NCBI RefSeq assembly: GCF_018889995.1
Contig: NZ_CP076547.1
Coordinates: 496,001 to 560,000 of the forward strand
Direction: 5' to 3'
Length of the DNA stretch: 64,000 bases
From: Subtercola sp. PAMC28395
GTDB taxonomy: Bacteria > Actinomycetota > Actinomycetes > Actinomycetales > Microbacteriaceae
Position numbers and translations under genes: made by a program. Under the pieces are notes generated by a model. The model worked only from the letters and a program-made list of their open reading frames with translations, made no database searches and was not told where the DNA came from. Every line of letters starts with the position of its first letter. Positions within the stretch are counted from its first letter, which is position 1. Positions 18,601 through 27,988 of this stretch are shown piece after piece.

Positions 18601-18798
18601 GCCGGAGAACGATTCGGAGACCAAGTTGGTGCCGGCCGGCACGGAGACAACGGGTGCAGAGGCAACGGGTGCAGCAGAGGCCGGTGCGGCAACAGCGACA
18701 ACCGCGCCGAAAGCAACGAGAGCCGGAGCCACGACGGCCACGATCAGGTGGCTCCTGGTGAGACGACGGCGGCTGGTGGCCGTGGTGATGGACTGCAC
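15616..18798 (-). CDS. Secreted L-type lectin and seven Ig-like repeats, adhesin-like
   Basis: 1060 residues from the GTG at 18798 (AAGGGG eight bases upstream). Residues 1-43 are a signal peptide ending A-S-A. Residues ~55-335 have L-type lectin features (F-x-Q-W-Q-Y, [19 protein letters not shown]). Seven Ig-like repeats of ~85-90 residues follow, each with the V-x-I-x-G-G, T-P-x-I-x-G-T-T, T-W-S-V and D-A-A-G-N-V-G pattern and usually ending T-V-D-T-I-A-P. Three lie before and four after a long Pro-Thr linker. No LPXTG motif or C-terminal anchor is visible, so it is probably secreted or non-covalently attached. The lectin domain beside a glycan locus suggests carbohydrate binding. Confidence 0.88.
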   Translation of the reverse strand: MQSITTATSRRRLTRSHLIVAVVAPALVAFGAVVAVAAPASAAPVASAPVVSVPAGTNLVSESFSGTTISDSAWRALGDGCLTRATVAPASTASSLGVCALRVASPAAASATGYLQLTDATGYRKGGAVYTKASPSALGLDVTFDQWQYSSGGSGGDGLSFFVADGSANITTTGGQGSSIGYAQNTNQPPAPNGLAGAYLGVGLDVHGAFASSSDGHGTGCSTGQSATFQPNSVVLRGPGSGKTGYCYLAATNLPTATQKLRTSLSDSTLLTSAMARKFRVTVSAEKFPTVTVYAAFAPTAALTQVLRYTMTDAAPSSYQFGFTASDGSTVDTHLIGNVSASTIVPIDTTAPAVTITGAAKSLVATSTPTIDGTTDEAAGAVVSVLVGSQKLTTTAAADGTWSVTPSALPEGTASVVASVTDAAGNVGSAAQALTVDTIAPVVTITGGASVLVTSTTPELSGTTDAAAGSALTVLVGTQTLTTPVNADGTWSVTSAALAQGPIAVSASVSDAAGNVGSASQALTVDTIAPVVTIAGGASATSVSATPVVAGTTDAPQGSTLTVVVSNQTFTATVQTGGRWSVAPTALGNATVAVTASATDAAGNTGTATQSLTINVTVVVPTPTPTPTVTPAPTATPTVTPTPTPTPTPTPTVTPTPTPTPTVTPTPTPTVTPTPTPTPTVTPTPTPTPTVTPNPTPTVTPTPTPAPPASPVVAITGGPTASSTVARPTISGTTNQLSGRVTVTVDKQTLSGAVSATGAWSVVPFVLTEGAHAVVAGVVASDGSKASASQTLIVDTIAPSIVINGGSAISTRSATPTISGRTSLPAGGTVTVVVDGVALTSVVSSTRTFSVVSPRLTVGTHGVVISATDAAGNVGSQRQRLTLAPVILIDGGAARLTNSAAPTISGTTDALLGSPITVVVGGQTIVGAVTTPGIWSVTAPKLGSSGYSVMARVRDAVGNVSTAWQTLTVDTIAPTIVIDGGLAMSTKSVTPTISGRVNLPAGSSITVVVDGVAHTASVLSARTWSVTSQPLTLGAHTVVVSATDAAGNVGTMQQRLTIIG
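16675..16950 (-). repeat. Hexanucleotide tandem repeat encoding a Pro-Thr linker
   Basis: The plus strand is built of repeated GTCGGC/GTCGGG units with GTGACC interruptions. On the coding strand this reads alternating Thr-Pro with Val-Thr-Pro breaks. Such tracts can change length by slippage, altering the spacing between the Ig blocks. Confidence 0.85.
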
Positions 18799-19093
18799 GA
18801 GGTTCCCCTTGCTGGGTGGGTTGACAAGTCGGTGTGAAAAGTCAGTCGGTGTACCGCGTGGTGCAGTACCGAGTAGAACAGTAGCGTTGCCACCCTCTGC
18901 GGTCCCGACGCAATTCGCCCAGCTTTTGCGCAGTTTCTCGCCGAATGGCACGAATTGCCGGACAACTTCACTCTCGTGAGGCGATGGTGCCGAATCGAGG
19001 CCAGCCCACGCGCCTCACATCGGCACGTCGGCCGGACATCGCCTCGCACCGTCGCATCAGACTCGCGACGAAGCTGGACACTGTTGAGAGCCG

Positions 19094-20284
19094 TCAGGCG
19101 GCTTTCTGCTTGCCTCGAAGCGGGATGCCGGCGATCCACTGGCGAATTGAATCGAAGTTACGACGTGCCTCAACTTCGAGCTCAGCGCTGCGTTCGCGCA
19201 CCTGCACCGAGACCGTCTCGCGTTGCTCGATCAAGTCGACCATCTGCCCTGCGAGCGCGGCAGCCTCGAACGGCTGGTTGATGTCGACAGTCCAGTCGGA
19301 GAGACCGAGCATGTTCGCCAAGCCGCTCACCTTCACGTCATACGCGAGCACCACAGACGGCACACCGAGAATCGAGGCGATGACGATCGCGTGGAATCTC
19401 TCACTCACGACCAGGTCGCACGACTCGATGAGCCGGGCGACGTCGTTGTGATCGTGCAGCTCGTGCCGATGGAACGTGACGGAGGGCAATCGGGCAGCGA
19501 ACGCATCCAGAATCTCGCCGTCGTCGTTCTGTTTGAAACCGACCTGCATCGCCAGCGCGTGCAGCTCGATGGGGTGATGGTCGTTCACCCGCTCGAGGGC
19601 GAGGGCGAGGCGCTCGAGAAAGAGTTCCCAGTTCTCTGGGTTCTCGATGTCGAAGTTGAGGTTCAAGGCGACCTTCAGGGGGTCGGTGGATGCCCGTGGC
19701 GCCGGTTCGGCCAGGGGAGCTCGGCCAAGCAGCCACTCCGGGCTCGCCGAGAACACTGCGTCGGTCGCCTGAAGCGCATCGACACCGATCGACTGGCAGG
19801 TTGCGAGGGACTTCGCATCACGCACCGTCAGCTCGTCGACCTGGGAGAGGATCATGCGCGCAATGCGTAGCCCCCGAGGGCTGCGCAGCGGGCCCACACC
19901 GATGTTCAGCATGGCGATGGGCTTGCGTGCTATCCGATGCGTGAAGGTCACGATGGCGAGGATCATCAGAAGAGTCGAATACCGGTTGCGCCCGGTTGAG
20001 GCGTAGAGCTCCTTGATGATGCTCCCGCCGCCGAAGCAGAGCAGATCGCAGCTGAGCAGCCCGCGCAACAACTGCCGCCGGTCCTTCGACGTGTCGATCA
20101 CCTCGACGGTGTACCGACCGGCAAGCTGGGCGCGCGTGAAGGCGGGGTCATACGAATTCACCAGATAGCGATTCTCGCGGCCCAGCTGCGCGAGAAACGA
20201 TTCGAGCAGAAGCTCGTCACCGATGTTGTACTGGCCATGCGTGCCGAGAAAGACGATCCTGCGAGGGGTGGGGGTGGTGGTCAC
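19094..20284 (-). CDS. Polysaccharide pyruvyl transferase family protein
   Basis: 396 residues from the GTG at 20284, with GGAG eight bases upstream. The N-terminal V-F-L-G-T-H-G-Q-Y-N-I-G-D-E-L-L-L motif, the C-F-G-G-G-S-I-I segment and the C-terminal S-E-R-F-H-A-I-V-I-A-S-I-L-G-V-P motif identify the CsaB/pyruvyl transferase fold. Members add a ketal pyruvate from PEP to sugars of exopolysaccharides or cell-wall polymers, giving negative charge. It begins five bases after the large membrane protein gene, last in the minus-strand unit of the glycan locus. Confidence 0.9.
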   Translation of the reverse strand: MTTTPTPRRIVFLGTHGQYNIGDELLLESFLAQLGRENRYLVNSYDPAFTRAQLAGRYTVEVIDTSKDRRQLLRGLLSCDLLCFGGGSIIKELYASTGRNRYSTLLMILAIVTFTHRIARKPIAMLNIGVGPLRSPRGLRIARMILSQVDELTVRDAKSLATCQSIGVDALQATDAVFSASPEWLLGRAPLAEPAPRASTDPLKVALNLNFDIENPENWELFLERLALALERVNDHHPIELHALAMQVGFKQNDDGEILDAFAARLPSVTFHRHELHDHNDVARLIESCDLVVSERFHAIVIASILGVPSVVLAYDVKVSGLANMLGLSDWTVDINQPFEAAALAGQMVDLIEQRETVSVQVRERSAELEVEARRNFDSIRQWIAGIPLRGKQKAA

Positions 20285-20289
20285 GATGG

Positions 20290-23200
20290 TTACTCCTTTG
20301 GTTCGGGTGGAGGTGAGTCTTCGTACTCCAGATCGGGCCGTCGACGCGAGCGCCAGCGCACCAGCAGGGCGCTGACCACCAGGAGCAGTCCGGTTGCTGC
20401 GATGCCCAGCCAGCTCGGGCCCATCTCATCGCTCGTACCGGGCACGAGATCCTGCACGTCTGCGGCCGCCAGATTGAGCAGCTGGTCCTCGGTGAGGTTG
20501 AGGTGGGCCTGGTTGGCAGCAGGGTCGACGTAGCCCTGGACTTTGCCCGTGATGGGGGTGACCTTCGAGCATCCGAGGTCATTGGGGTTGGTGATCTGCG
20601 AAACGTTGGCCGGGAGAGCAAGCGACTCATAGTCTGCTTCGGGCACGAGCATCATGCCCTCGACCAGCATGGGGTTGTTGTCGGTCTTGTCGATGTTGAA
20701 GGCGTGCGAGCCGGCCGTGGCATCCACCACGCCGAGATCCTGGTAGCTGTACGCGACGTTCACCGGCGTCAGTTCATCTGGCATGGCTGCCTCGAGTTGG
20801 GCGACCGACATCCCTGAGGTGTCCACCGGCTTCCGATCGGGGCTGAACACGCTCGCCGTCGGGTAGTACTGGAGGTCACTCGGCGGGGAACGAAGTTCGA
20901 CCGTCTTGTCGTACGAGAGCCCGGGAGAGCTGATCTTCAACGTGTTCGCCGTCGCGGCCGTTCGCATCAACACGTGGTATTTGCCCGCTGTCGGAACCGT
21001 CACCGGAATGCTGAACTGGGTGGCTCGGGGCACACCGATGAACGAACCGCGCAAAGTACCGAAAACCCCGGGAGTGATCACGTTCGTGCGATTCCATTTC
21101 GTGTTCGAGAACAACAGGAACGAACGGAACATTGGCGACAGATAGTAGCTCGACGCAACGATGTCGGGGTTGAAGGCGAACATCCGGGTGTCCGGCGGCG
21201 AGATCGACTTCGGATGATCCAGCATGTAGAGGTCGAGCGCAGAGGTCTGCACGTCGTCGGTGAGCAGGTGGATCGTGCTGTTCGGCTCCACCGATGCCGG
21301 GTCGAAGTACGGCGTGTACTCGAACTTGTAACACCGGCTCAGATCGTGGCGGGTGAACACCAGGTTCAGGTAGGTCTGCCAGCTCGAATCGACCAGCAGC
21401 GTCTCACGATGTTCCGGTGCCTGGTCGGTGATCTCGTAGAGTGCATAGCTCTTGTTCTCGAACCGGAGCGCGACCTGGTCGGGCAACCGCTTCAGAGCGG
21501 GTTCGACGTAGCTCTCAACGTTCGGCAGGTACTCGGCACCGACACCGTTGTTGGTGTGGATGTTCTTTGCCACCACGATGTACCTGAGGCCGATGTCGCG
21601 GGCCTCGTTGATCCACCAGTCCTGCTGGTAGTAGAGCCCGCGCAGAATCAGGAAGAAGTCGAACTTGTTCTTCACGTCGCCTGTCAGCCCGTAGTAGAAG
21701 CTCGGCGCGTCGAGATAGTAGATGAAGAACTTGTCGATGAACTTGTGGTCGATACCGTTCTCGTCACCTACGAGTTTCGACGTCTCTGTTGGCGGCAGAA
21801 CCGCCGTCTTGCCCTCCGGCAGGGCATCGAGGGCCGTCTTGAGCTCCTTCAGGTCACCGAGTGGGAACGGCGAGAGAAAGTTCGCCATGTTGCCCGAGCT
21901 GAACACGAGCCGGTACGTCGGGTTGGAGAAGAACGGGGTGAAGAAGACCGAGGCGATGCACGCCGTTGCGAGAAGCCGGAACAGCAGCGTGCTGCGCTCT
22001 GCCGCAGTGGATGCCCGGCGTCGCCTCCGCGCAGGCTTCATCGCCTTGGCTGCGACACCCGTCGCGGAGACCGGCGCATCGGTCGGCGCGAATGCGGCTG
22101 CGGTGACGGGTTCTGCCTGTGCGTCAGCAGGCTCTCCCTGTCGCGAGTCCCCGGACTGCAGCGCATCCGGCTTCAAGGCGTCGGCCGCGGGCGGCATCGC
22201 TGCACGGGCCGGGGCACCCGTCAGAAGGCGGCCCAGCGCATCGATGCCCCAGGCGAGAGTGAGCGACATCACAAGCGGCGCGAGCATGAACAGGATCAGC
22301 TGGAACCTGTGCGGGAAGCGGAGCACCTGCACGATGGTGCCAGCGATCGTCACCACGAAGTTGCCGATGACGCTGTGTGAGTTGTTCGCGGTGATGGCGA
22401 GAGCCGCGAGGGTGCGGTGGAAGGTCGGCAACCACAGCGGCTCCCCGTAGCCGATCGTCGCCCAGAGGGCGAACGCGATGGCCACGTAGATCACGCCGAG
22501 GAGTTGCCGGTGCGGTCTCGTCGGAAACAGCCGACGGCGAATCGGCCCGACGAACAGCGGAATGAACAACAGAACGGTGTACACCGCGTCCGGGTACCGC
22601 GGCACCTTGGCGAGGTAGTCGCCGAAGAGAATCTTGTCGGTGATGCCCGCCAGATCCCACGACAGCATGTGCAGCCACGACACCGAGGCGTCCTGAATGA
22701 AGTAGAAGTCTCCGGGTACCGTGTCGCTCAGGTTCGTGACCCCGGCGAGGGCGACGTATTTCACGAACAGGGCGTACGGGATGATCGCGATCAGCACGAA
22801 GATGACGCCGGCGAACAGCGAGCGCCCGAGAACCGTGTCGCTGGCTTTGGTGGTGAATGCCGTGATCTTCTTGCGAAGCCGGGCCAAGCCGGCGCCGACC
22901 GATCGCAGGGACAACGGTTCACCACCCGCGCTCTCCCGCCAGACCGTCACCGGAGACCGCCATCGCCTGCGCCAGCGCCACTGCCAGGGCCACCTCAGCC
23001 TGCGCGGGCCGCCCAGTCTCATCCAGAGCCCGACCTGGCCGACGATGAGCACGAGGATGGTGATGCCGAAGAAGAGGCTGAACAGGATCAGGTAGTGCAC
23101 CGCCGGGTTGAGAAGCGTCACGAAGCTCGACAGCACCATGTAGCGCTTCCACTTGCGCCCTGCGAACAGGAGGGCGTAGAGCATCCACATCGAGGAGATG

Positions 23201-23778
23201 GTCATCATGACCAACCCGAGAATCAGCGTGTAGAAATGCGTGACCTTGGAGTAGACCATGATCAGGTAGATCAGGGCCACCGGGAACGCCGTCGCGAGAT
23301 AGATGGACTGCGACGACAAAGAGGTGAACACCTTGTCCATGAAGCGGGCAACGGTGAGGTACGTGCCCCAGAACATGGCGGGGATCACGATGAGAATGGC
23401 GAAGGGCAGCACCTTGTAATAGCGCACCCAGGTCGTGAGGAACGCGTAGCGCACGCGGAACTCGTACCCGTTCACCAACTCGTTGAACTGCCCGGCGGCC
23501 TGTTCGAGAAGCTGGCTTCGTGGGTTGAAGAAGGGCACCAGTTCGTCGCCGCCGATGACGGCAGTGCCATTCAGAACAGACGGGATGGCGAACAGAACGT
23601 CACGGAAGACGAAGAGAGCGCCGGCGAAATAGACCACACCGACGGCGAGCGCGATGGTCTTCACCGAGAGCCCGGCTGCACCGGCGGGCCTGGTGCGAGT
23701 CGTCTGCTTCGAGGCCTGAGGGCGGTCGAGCCCATCTGCCTGCGTGGGTCGTGGTGCCCGGCGGAGCACTCTGATCAC
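20290..23778 (-). CDS. Large polytopic membrane protein of the glycan locus, possibly a GT-C-type glycosyltransferase
   Basis: 1162 residues; I do not recognise the family with confidence. A first hydrophobic helix lies near residues 42-65, and about ten or more spans occur up to residue ~640. A long mostly extracytoplasmic region follows (~640-1110), with Tyr/Phe/Trp-rich stretches (F-F-I-Y-Y-L-D-A-P-S-F-Y-Y-G). One last helix near 1125 and an acidic Pro-rich tail finish the protein. A polytopic half joined to a big outer domain recalls GT-C arabinosyl/mannosyltransferases and YfhO-like proteins. Its start overlaps the hybrid kinase stop by four bases and the pyruvyl transferase follows, so a role in glycan assembly or export is inferred. 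Confidence 0.75.
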   Translation of the reverse strand: MIRVLRRAPRPTQADGLDRPQASKQTTRTRPAGAAGLSVKTIALAVGVVYFAGALFVFRDVLFAIPSVLNGTAVIGGDELVPFFNPRSQLLEQAAGQFNELVNGYEFRVRYAFLTTWVRYYKVLPFAILIVIPAMFWGTYLTVARFMDKVFTSLSSQSIYLATAFPVALIYLIMVYSKVTHFYTLILGLVMMTISSMWMLYALLFAGRKWKRYMVLSSFVTLLNPAVHYLILFSLFFGITILVLIVGQVGLWMRLGGPRRLRWPWQWRWRRRWRSPVTVWRESAGGEPLSLRSVGAGLARLRKKITAFTTKASDTVLGRSLFAGVIFVLIAIIPYALFVKYVALAGVTNLSDTVPGDFYFIQDASVSWLHMLSWDLAGITDKILFGDYLAKVPRYPDAVYTVLLFIPLFVGPIRRRLFPTRPHRQLLGVIYVAIAFALWATIGYGEPLWLPTFHRTLAALAITANNSHSVIGNFVVTIAGTIVQVLRFPHRFQLILFMLAPLVMSLTLAWGIDALGRLLTGAPARAAMPPAADALKPDALQSGDSRQGEPADAQAEPVTAAAFAPTDAPVSATGVAAKAMKPARRRRRASTAAERSTLLFRLLATACIASVFFTPFFSNPTYRLVFSSGNMANFLSPFPLGDLKELKTALDALPEGKTAVLPPTETSKLVGDENGIDHKFIDKFFIYYLDAPSFYYGLTGDVKNKFDFFLILRGLYYQQDWWINEARDIGLRYIVVAKNIHTNNGVGAEYLPNVESYVEPALKRLPDQVALRFENKSYALYEITDQAPEHRETLLVDSSWQTYLNLVFTRHDLSRCYKFEYTPYFDPASVEPNSTIHLLTDDVQTSALDLYMLDHPKSISPPDTRMFAFNPDIVASSYYLSPMFRSFLLFSNTKWNRTNVITPGVFGTLRGSFIGVPRATQFSIPVTVPTAGKYHVLMRTAATANTLKISSPGLSYDKTVELRSPPSDLQYYPTASVFSPDRKPVDTSGMSVAQLEAAMPDELTPVNVAYSYQDLGVVDATAGSHAFNIDKTDNNPMLVEGMMLVPEADYESLALPANVSQITNPNDLGCSKVTPITGKVQGYVDPAANQAHLNLTEDQLLNLAAADVQDLVPGTSDEMGPSWLGIAATGLLLVVSALLVRWRSRRRPDLEYEDSPPPEPKE

Positions 23779-26390
23779 GGGGCGATCCCCTGACCGTGCC
23801 CCAGATCGTCGATGTCTTTCGCCACGGCATCGAAACTCGTGCGCAGGTGCTCGAACGAAGCTGGGTCGAGTGGTGACTCGTCATTCAGCGTCTCGATGGG
23901 CAGGCAGGCGGCAGCCAGAGCATCGGCGCCGATCGTGAGGCTGCTCCCTCGCAGCCGGTGGGCGAAGAACCGCAGATCTCCGACGTTTCCGGCGGCGAAC
24001 GCGTGCTCCAGGTCGAGAAGGTCGTGAGCTCCCTGGAGTGCGAACGAGCGGAGCGCAGCGGCCTTGACCTCTTCTCCCAGGTGATCGAGCCGGGCGAACG
24101 GCCGGTTTTCTGACGACCCGAGGCCGGCGTGCGCCTGACTCGCCGGAACGGCAGAACCGAATGCCCACGCAAGGTCGCGCACGGTGAACGGCTTTGCGAT
24201 GTACTCGTCCATTCCTGCCGCAAGACACGCCTCGCGATCAGTGACGGTCGCGCTTGCCGTGAGGGCGACGATCCTGGGTTGGTGCACCGCATCGCCGGCC
24301 GCACGAATTGTGATTGCGGCTTCGAGGCCGTCCATGACGGGCATGTGCATGTCCATGAGCACAAAGTCGTACACCGTGCGGTGCACGGCATCCACGGCTT
24401 CGGCGCCGTTGGAGACAAAGTCCACGACGTGGCCGAGCTTGGTCACAAGCACTCTCGACAGGGTCTGCAGGGTCGGGTCGTCTTCAGCCACCAGGACTCT
24501 GAGTGCTCCGCCAGCCACAGCGGCGACGTGTCTCGGAAGGTTCGGGTCTGGTGAACGAGGCAGGCCGGGCTCGGCACTGAGGCCAGGGCCCGAGGCGGGG
24601 TCGAACGTGGTCAACTCCCCCGCATCGGGCACCTCCAGCGGAAGGCTGTCGACCTCGACACGTACCCGGCTGAGGTTCGCATCCTCGAAGTGGAGCTCGA
24701 ACGAGAATGCAGACCCCATTCCTACGACGCTCATGAGCGTGATGTGGCCGCCCATCAACTCGACGAGAGAATGGCAGATACTGAGGCCGAGACCACTCCC
24801 GCCGTACATCCGAGTCGTCGATTCATCGACCTGTCTGAAGGATGTGAACAGCCGGTCGAGCTTGTCGACAGGGATGCCGATGCCGGTGTCGGCGACCTCG
24901 AATCGCACCGCACCGGGCGACGCGCCGTTGCGCACCGTCACACGCACCTCACCAGTCGGCGTGAACTTGACGGCGTTGCCGATGAGGTTGACCAGTATCT
25001 GGCGGAGCCGGGTGACGTCACCGAGCACCAGAAGGGGGCAGTCATCCGCCACGCGCACCTTCAGCTTGAGACGCTTTGCGTCGGCCTGCAGCGCGAAAAG
25101 GTCGGCACTGTCGGCCACGGCCTCACGAAGGTCGAACGGGCGGTGCTCCAGCTCGACTGCGCCGGCTTCGATCTTCGAGAAGTCGAGGATGTCGGTGATC
25201 AGTTCGAGAAGCAACGAACCGCTCCGCGACGCCTTTGTTGCAAGGTCGCGCTGCTCAGGGTCGAGATCGGTCAAGAGCAGCGCCTCGTTCAAACCGAGCA
25301 CGCCATTCAGCGGCGTGCGGATCTCGTGGCTCATGGTGGCGAGGAACGTGGTCTTCGCCTCGTTCGCCGCGAGCGCCTCATCCCTCGCCTGCTTCAGGCT
25401 GGCACTCAGAGCTTCCTCTCCGCGTCGCAACCGATCGGCGTCTGCCACCGAGATGAGCAACCGCAGCACGCCGGCACCCAGAGTGGCGATCGCGAAGAAC
25501 ACGGGTATATCACCCCGGGCACCGAGTTGGTTCTGCAGCAGCACACTCAGGGCGAACAGGGAGAACAGGGCCGGCGCGAACACGATGCCCCGAAAGCGCG
25601 ACTCGCTGGGCGGTGGTGGCACCTGCGACGACCACGCCGCAAGGGCGATCAGGATGGTGGCGAGTGGCCACAGCACATCGAAGGGTGAGCCCATCGAGTA
25701 TGCCCCCTGCGCCATCTGCGTGGCGAGCGCGATGCTCGAAATCGCCATGAGCAGGTACGCCGCAAACTGCAGCCACATCGCAGTACTCGGCTTGCGGTTG
25801 AGTGCGGCAAGGGCCGCGATGAGAATGGCCACGAACAGAAGGGGAGCCGCCGTGTAGAAGAGCTGGATGAGGTTGCCGACCGACATCGACTCGCCAGGAA
25901 TGACCGTGATGTTCGAAACGATCGCCAGAAGACCCAAGCCTGCGATCAGGCCATCGAGCCAGACGGCGAACGACGCGTGGGCCACCCGCTTGCGGATGAG
26001 CAGCATGAGCGAGGCCGTTGTGCAGAGAAAGAAGAGAACGTACAGAACCTGCGAGACCGGGGCGTTGGGCTGTGCCACACCTGGCGAAGCCGAGAGACCT
26101 TCGATGCAGTCCGCCACGGTGACCAGGACGAGGGCTGCGCACATGAGCCCCCACGCCACTCTCTCACGGGGAATCAGGGCGACTCGGAGCCCGATGAGCA
26201 GCGCAGACACACCCTCGATTCCCAGGTAGACACCCGTCTCCCACCAGAAGAGGGGAACAGACGACGGAAGAGCAACGGTGGCAATGCCGTACACCGTCAG
26301 TACGACGAAGACGGCCACGAAAATGGTGCTGAGAACCCGGGCGCGCGCCCTGCCGCCGATCAGCTGACCGGAGCTCGTGTCATTCGCCAC
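23775..26390 (-). CDS. Hybrid sensor histidine kinase with receiver and Hpt domains
   Basis: 871 residues from the GTG at 26390, which has GGGAGGAA seven bases upstream; the frame is open to 26528 but that part is unlikely to be translated. Residues 15-315 hold about nine transmembrane helices. HisKA has H355 in M-S-H-E-I-R-T-P-L-N-G. HATPase has N-L-I-G-N-A-V-K-F-T, D-T-G-I-G-I and G-G-S-G-L-G-L-S-I. The receiver domain (~630-745) has E-D-D at 636-638, D680 in L-M-D-M-H-M-P-V-M-D-G and K733. An Hpt helix has H811 in F-F-A-H-R-L-R-G-S-S. All relay residues are present, so phosphate could pass H355-D680-H811 to a separate receiver such as that at 32611-32985. It leads the minus unit of the glycan locus. 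Confidence 0.93.
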   Translation of the reverse strand: MANDTSSGQLIGGRARARVLSTIFVAVFVVLTVYGIATVALPSSVPLFWWETGVYLGIEGVSALLIGLRVALIPRERVAWGLMCAALVLVTVADCIEGLSASPGVAQPNAPVSQVLYVLFFLCTTASLMLLIRKRVAHASFAVWLDGLIAGLGLLAIVSNITVIPGESMSVGNLIQLFYTAAPLLFVAILIAALAALNRKPSTAMWLQFAAYLLMAISSIALATQMAQGAYSMGSPFDVLWPLATILIALAAWSSQVPPPPSESRFRGIVFAPALFSLFALSVLLQNQLGARGDIPVFFAIATLGAGVLRLLISVADADRLRRGEEALSASLKQARDEALAANEAKTTFLATMSHEIRTPLNGVLGLNEALLLTDLDPEQRDLATKASRSGSLLLELITDILDFSKIEAGAVELEHRPFDLREAVADSADLFALQADAKRLKLKVRVADDCPLLVLGDVTRLRQILVNLIGNAVKFTPTGEVRVTVRNGASPGAVRFEVADTGIGIPVDKLDRLFTSFRQVDESTTRMYGGSGLGLSICHSLVELMGGHITLMSVVGMGSAFSFELHFEDANLSRVRVEVDSLPLEVPDAGELTTFDPASGPGLSAEPGLPRSPDPNLPRHVAAVAGGALRVLVAEDDPTLQTLSRVLVTKLGHVVDFVSNGAEAVDAVHRTVYDFVLMDMHMPVMDGLEAAITIRAAGDAVHQPRIVALTASATVTDREACLAAGMDEYIAKPFTVRDLAWAFGSAVPASQAHAGLGSSENRPFARLDHLGEEVKAAALRSFALQGAHDLLDLEHAFAAGNVGDLRFFAHRLRGSSLTIGADALAAACLPIETLNDESPLDPASFEHLRTSFDAVAKDIDDLGHGQGIAP

Positions 26391-26761
26391 TTCGAAGTTC
26401 CTCCCACTCGGTCCCTGAAGATTATTCCTGCGCAGTGTCTCTGGATACGATTCCTGCACGATTTGCAGGCCGCGTCTGCCCCGGTCGACTCGGATTCCCC
26501 ACCCCCAGTACTCCCAACACCCGCGCATTCATTGGTGCCACTCAAACTGGGGGTGCCCAGTCTTGCAGGCTTCTTGTGTTCTCGTGCGTAATCCCGACAG
26601 CCGTCGTCGGATCGCCCCGGTTGATTCTGCGCTATCGTGAAGCCACGACCACCCGCAGGCGATGTACCTGACATCGTCACAGCAGTAGAAATCCGGGGTG
26701 CGACGGCGATCGGGCAGTTGCCTGCTTCGCCACCTGACCGACTGCTGGGGGGTAGCGGCTC
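26391..26761. other. Divergent control region of the glycan locus
   Basis: 371 bases between the hybrid kinase (minus) and the glycosyltransferase (plus). I see no gene here. The glycosyltransferase ATG is preceded by a run of six G within ten bases, a possible ribosome-binding site. TATCGT at 26633-26638 is a possible -10, without a convincing -35. No clear sigma-B-like promoter was found by eye. Confidence 0.5.
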
Positions 26762-27988
26762 ATGACCGATCCGCAGCACACGGCCCGTCTCGACTCACGC
26801 TCCGCCTCGAAACTTCGAATCGGTGTCGTCACAGCATTTCCACCAGGCAGGAACAGCCTGAACGAATTCGGCTTCCACTTGGTGAAGCACCTGTCACGGC
26901 TCGACGAGGTCGAGTCAGTGGTCGTCTTCGCCGACGAGACAGACGCGGGTGACCCTGACCCCATGCCGGGGGTCCAATTCGTCTCCGCCTGGCGATTCAA
27001 CAGCCTGTCGACCGTGTTCCGTCTCACCCGCTCCATCGTGCAGGCGAAGCCCGATGCAGTCGTGCTCAATCTCCAGTTTGCGACCTTCGGCGATCGCCGC
27101 ATCGCCGGGGCCCTCGGGCTCCTGGTGCCCGCTGTACTGCGAGCACGAAAGATTCCCACGCTCCTGATCCTGCACAATCTGGCTGACAACGTCGACATGA
27201 AGGATGCCGGCTTCGCCGGTTCGCCGCTCACCGCCTGGCTGATGACGAAGGCCGGCCGTATCCTGACGCGTGCCTTGCTTCGTGCAGACCTGGTCGCGCT
27301 GACGATTCCGCGATATGTCGAGTTCCTACAGTCGAGCTACGGAGCCACGAACGCGATTCTCGCTCCCCACGGCAGCTTCGATGAGATACCCCAGCCCGTG
27401 TTCACGGCGCCCCCCGGGCGACGGTCCATCCTCGCCTTCGGCAAATGGGGAACCTACAAGACCGTCGACCTTCTGGTTCACGCCTACAAAGAACTCCTGG
27501 ACCGCGGCTACACCGACATCAGCCTCGTACTTGCCGGCACCGACAGCCCGAACTCGGCCGGATACATGGCCTCGGCCGAGGAACGCTTCTCCGACGTGCC
27601 GAATATCGAGATGCCGGGCTACATCTCTGAAGACGAAGTCTCCACCCTCTTTCTCTCAGCGACCGTTGTGGCGTTTCCGTACACCTCGACGACCGGCAGT
27701 TCGGGAGTACTGCACCAGGCCGGAGAGTACGGTCGCGCTGCGGTGATCCCCCGGATCGGTGACCTGGTCGACATCATCGAGGAAGAAGGGTTCCGAGGCG
27801 TCTACTTCGAACCAGGTGATGCAACCAGCCTGGCCGACGCGCTCGCAGAAGTGCTCGACGACCCCGTCAAACAGGGGGAGCTGGGCCGGCGCAACTATGC
27901 GGCCGCGACCGGGATCCCGATGTCAGAGGTCGTGCAGTGGCACATCGCGCACATCGAACGTCTGCTCGAGAAGCGGGCGCGGCGATGA
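26762..27988 (+). CDS. Family 4 glycosyltransferase (GT-B)
   Basis: 408 residues. The C-terminal half has the GT4 pattern: an F-G-K-W-G-T-Y-K substrate/NDP loop near residue 226, L-V-L-A-G-T-D, N-I-E-M-P-G-Y-I-S-E-D-E-V, and S-T-T-G-S-S-G-V-L-H-Q-A-G-E-Y-G-R near 310 with the E-x7-E-like region somewhat modified. It should transfer a sugar from a nucleotide donor to a growing glycan on the cytoplasmic face. It is the first gene of a nine-gene unit and its stop overlaps the flippase start (ATGA). Confidence 0.9.
   Translation: MTDPQHTARLDSRSASKLRIGVVTAFPPGRNSLNEFGFHLVKHLSRLDEVESVVVFADETDAGDPDPMPGVQFVSAWRFNSLSTVFRLTRSIVQAKPDAVVLNLQFATFGDRRIAGALGLLVPAVLRARKIPTLLILHNLADNVDMKDAGFAGSPLTAWLMTKAGRILTRALLRADLVALTIPRYVEFLQSSYGATNAILAPHGSFDEIPQPVFTAPPGRRSILAFGKWGTYKTVDLLVHAYKELLDRGYTDISLVLAGTDSPNSAGYMASAEERFSDVPNIEMPGYISEDEVSTLFLSATVVAFPYTSTTGSSGVLHQAGEYGRAAVIPRIGDLVDIIEEEGFRGVYFEPGDATSLADALAEVLDDPVKQGELGRRNYAAATGIPMSEVVQWHIAHIERLLEKRARR

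Noticed and set aside
20974-22380. Long plus-strand frame (468 codons) opposite the same gene
   Set aside because: Same shadow composition, no start signals, and fully inside a well-supported gene.
22417-23793. Long plus-strand frame (458 codons) opposite the large membrane protein gene
   Set aside because: It is an Arg/His/Gly/Gln-rich shadow typical of the antisense frame of high-GC genes; the minus frame has clear membrane helices and operon coupling.
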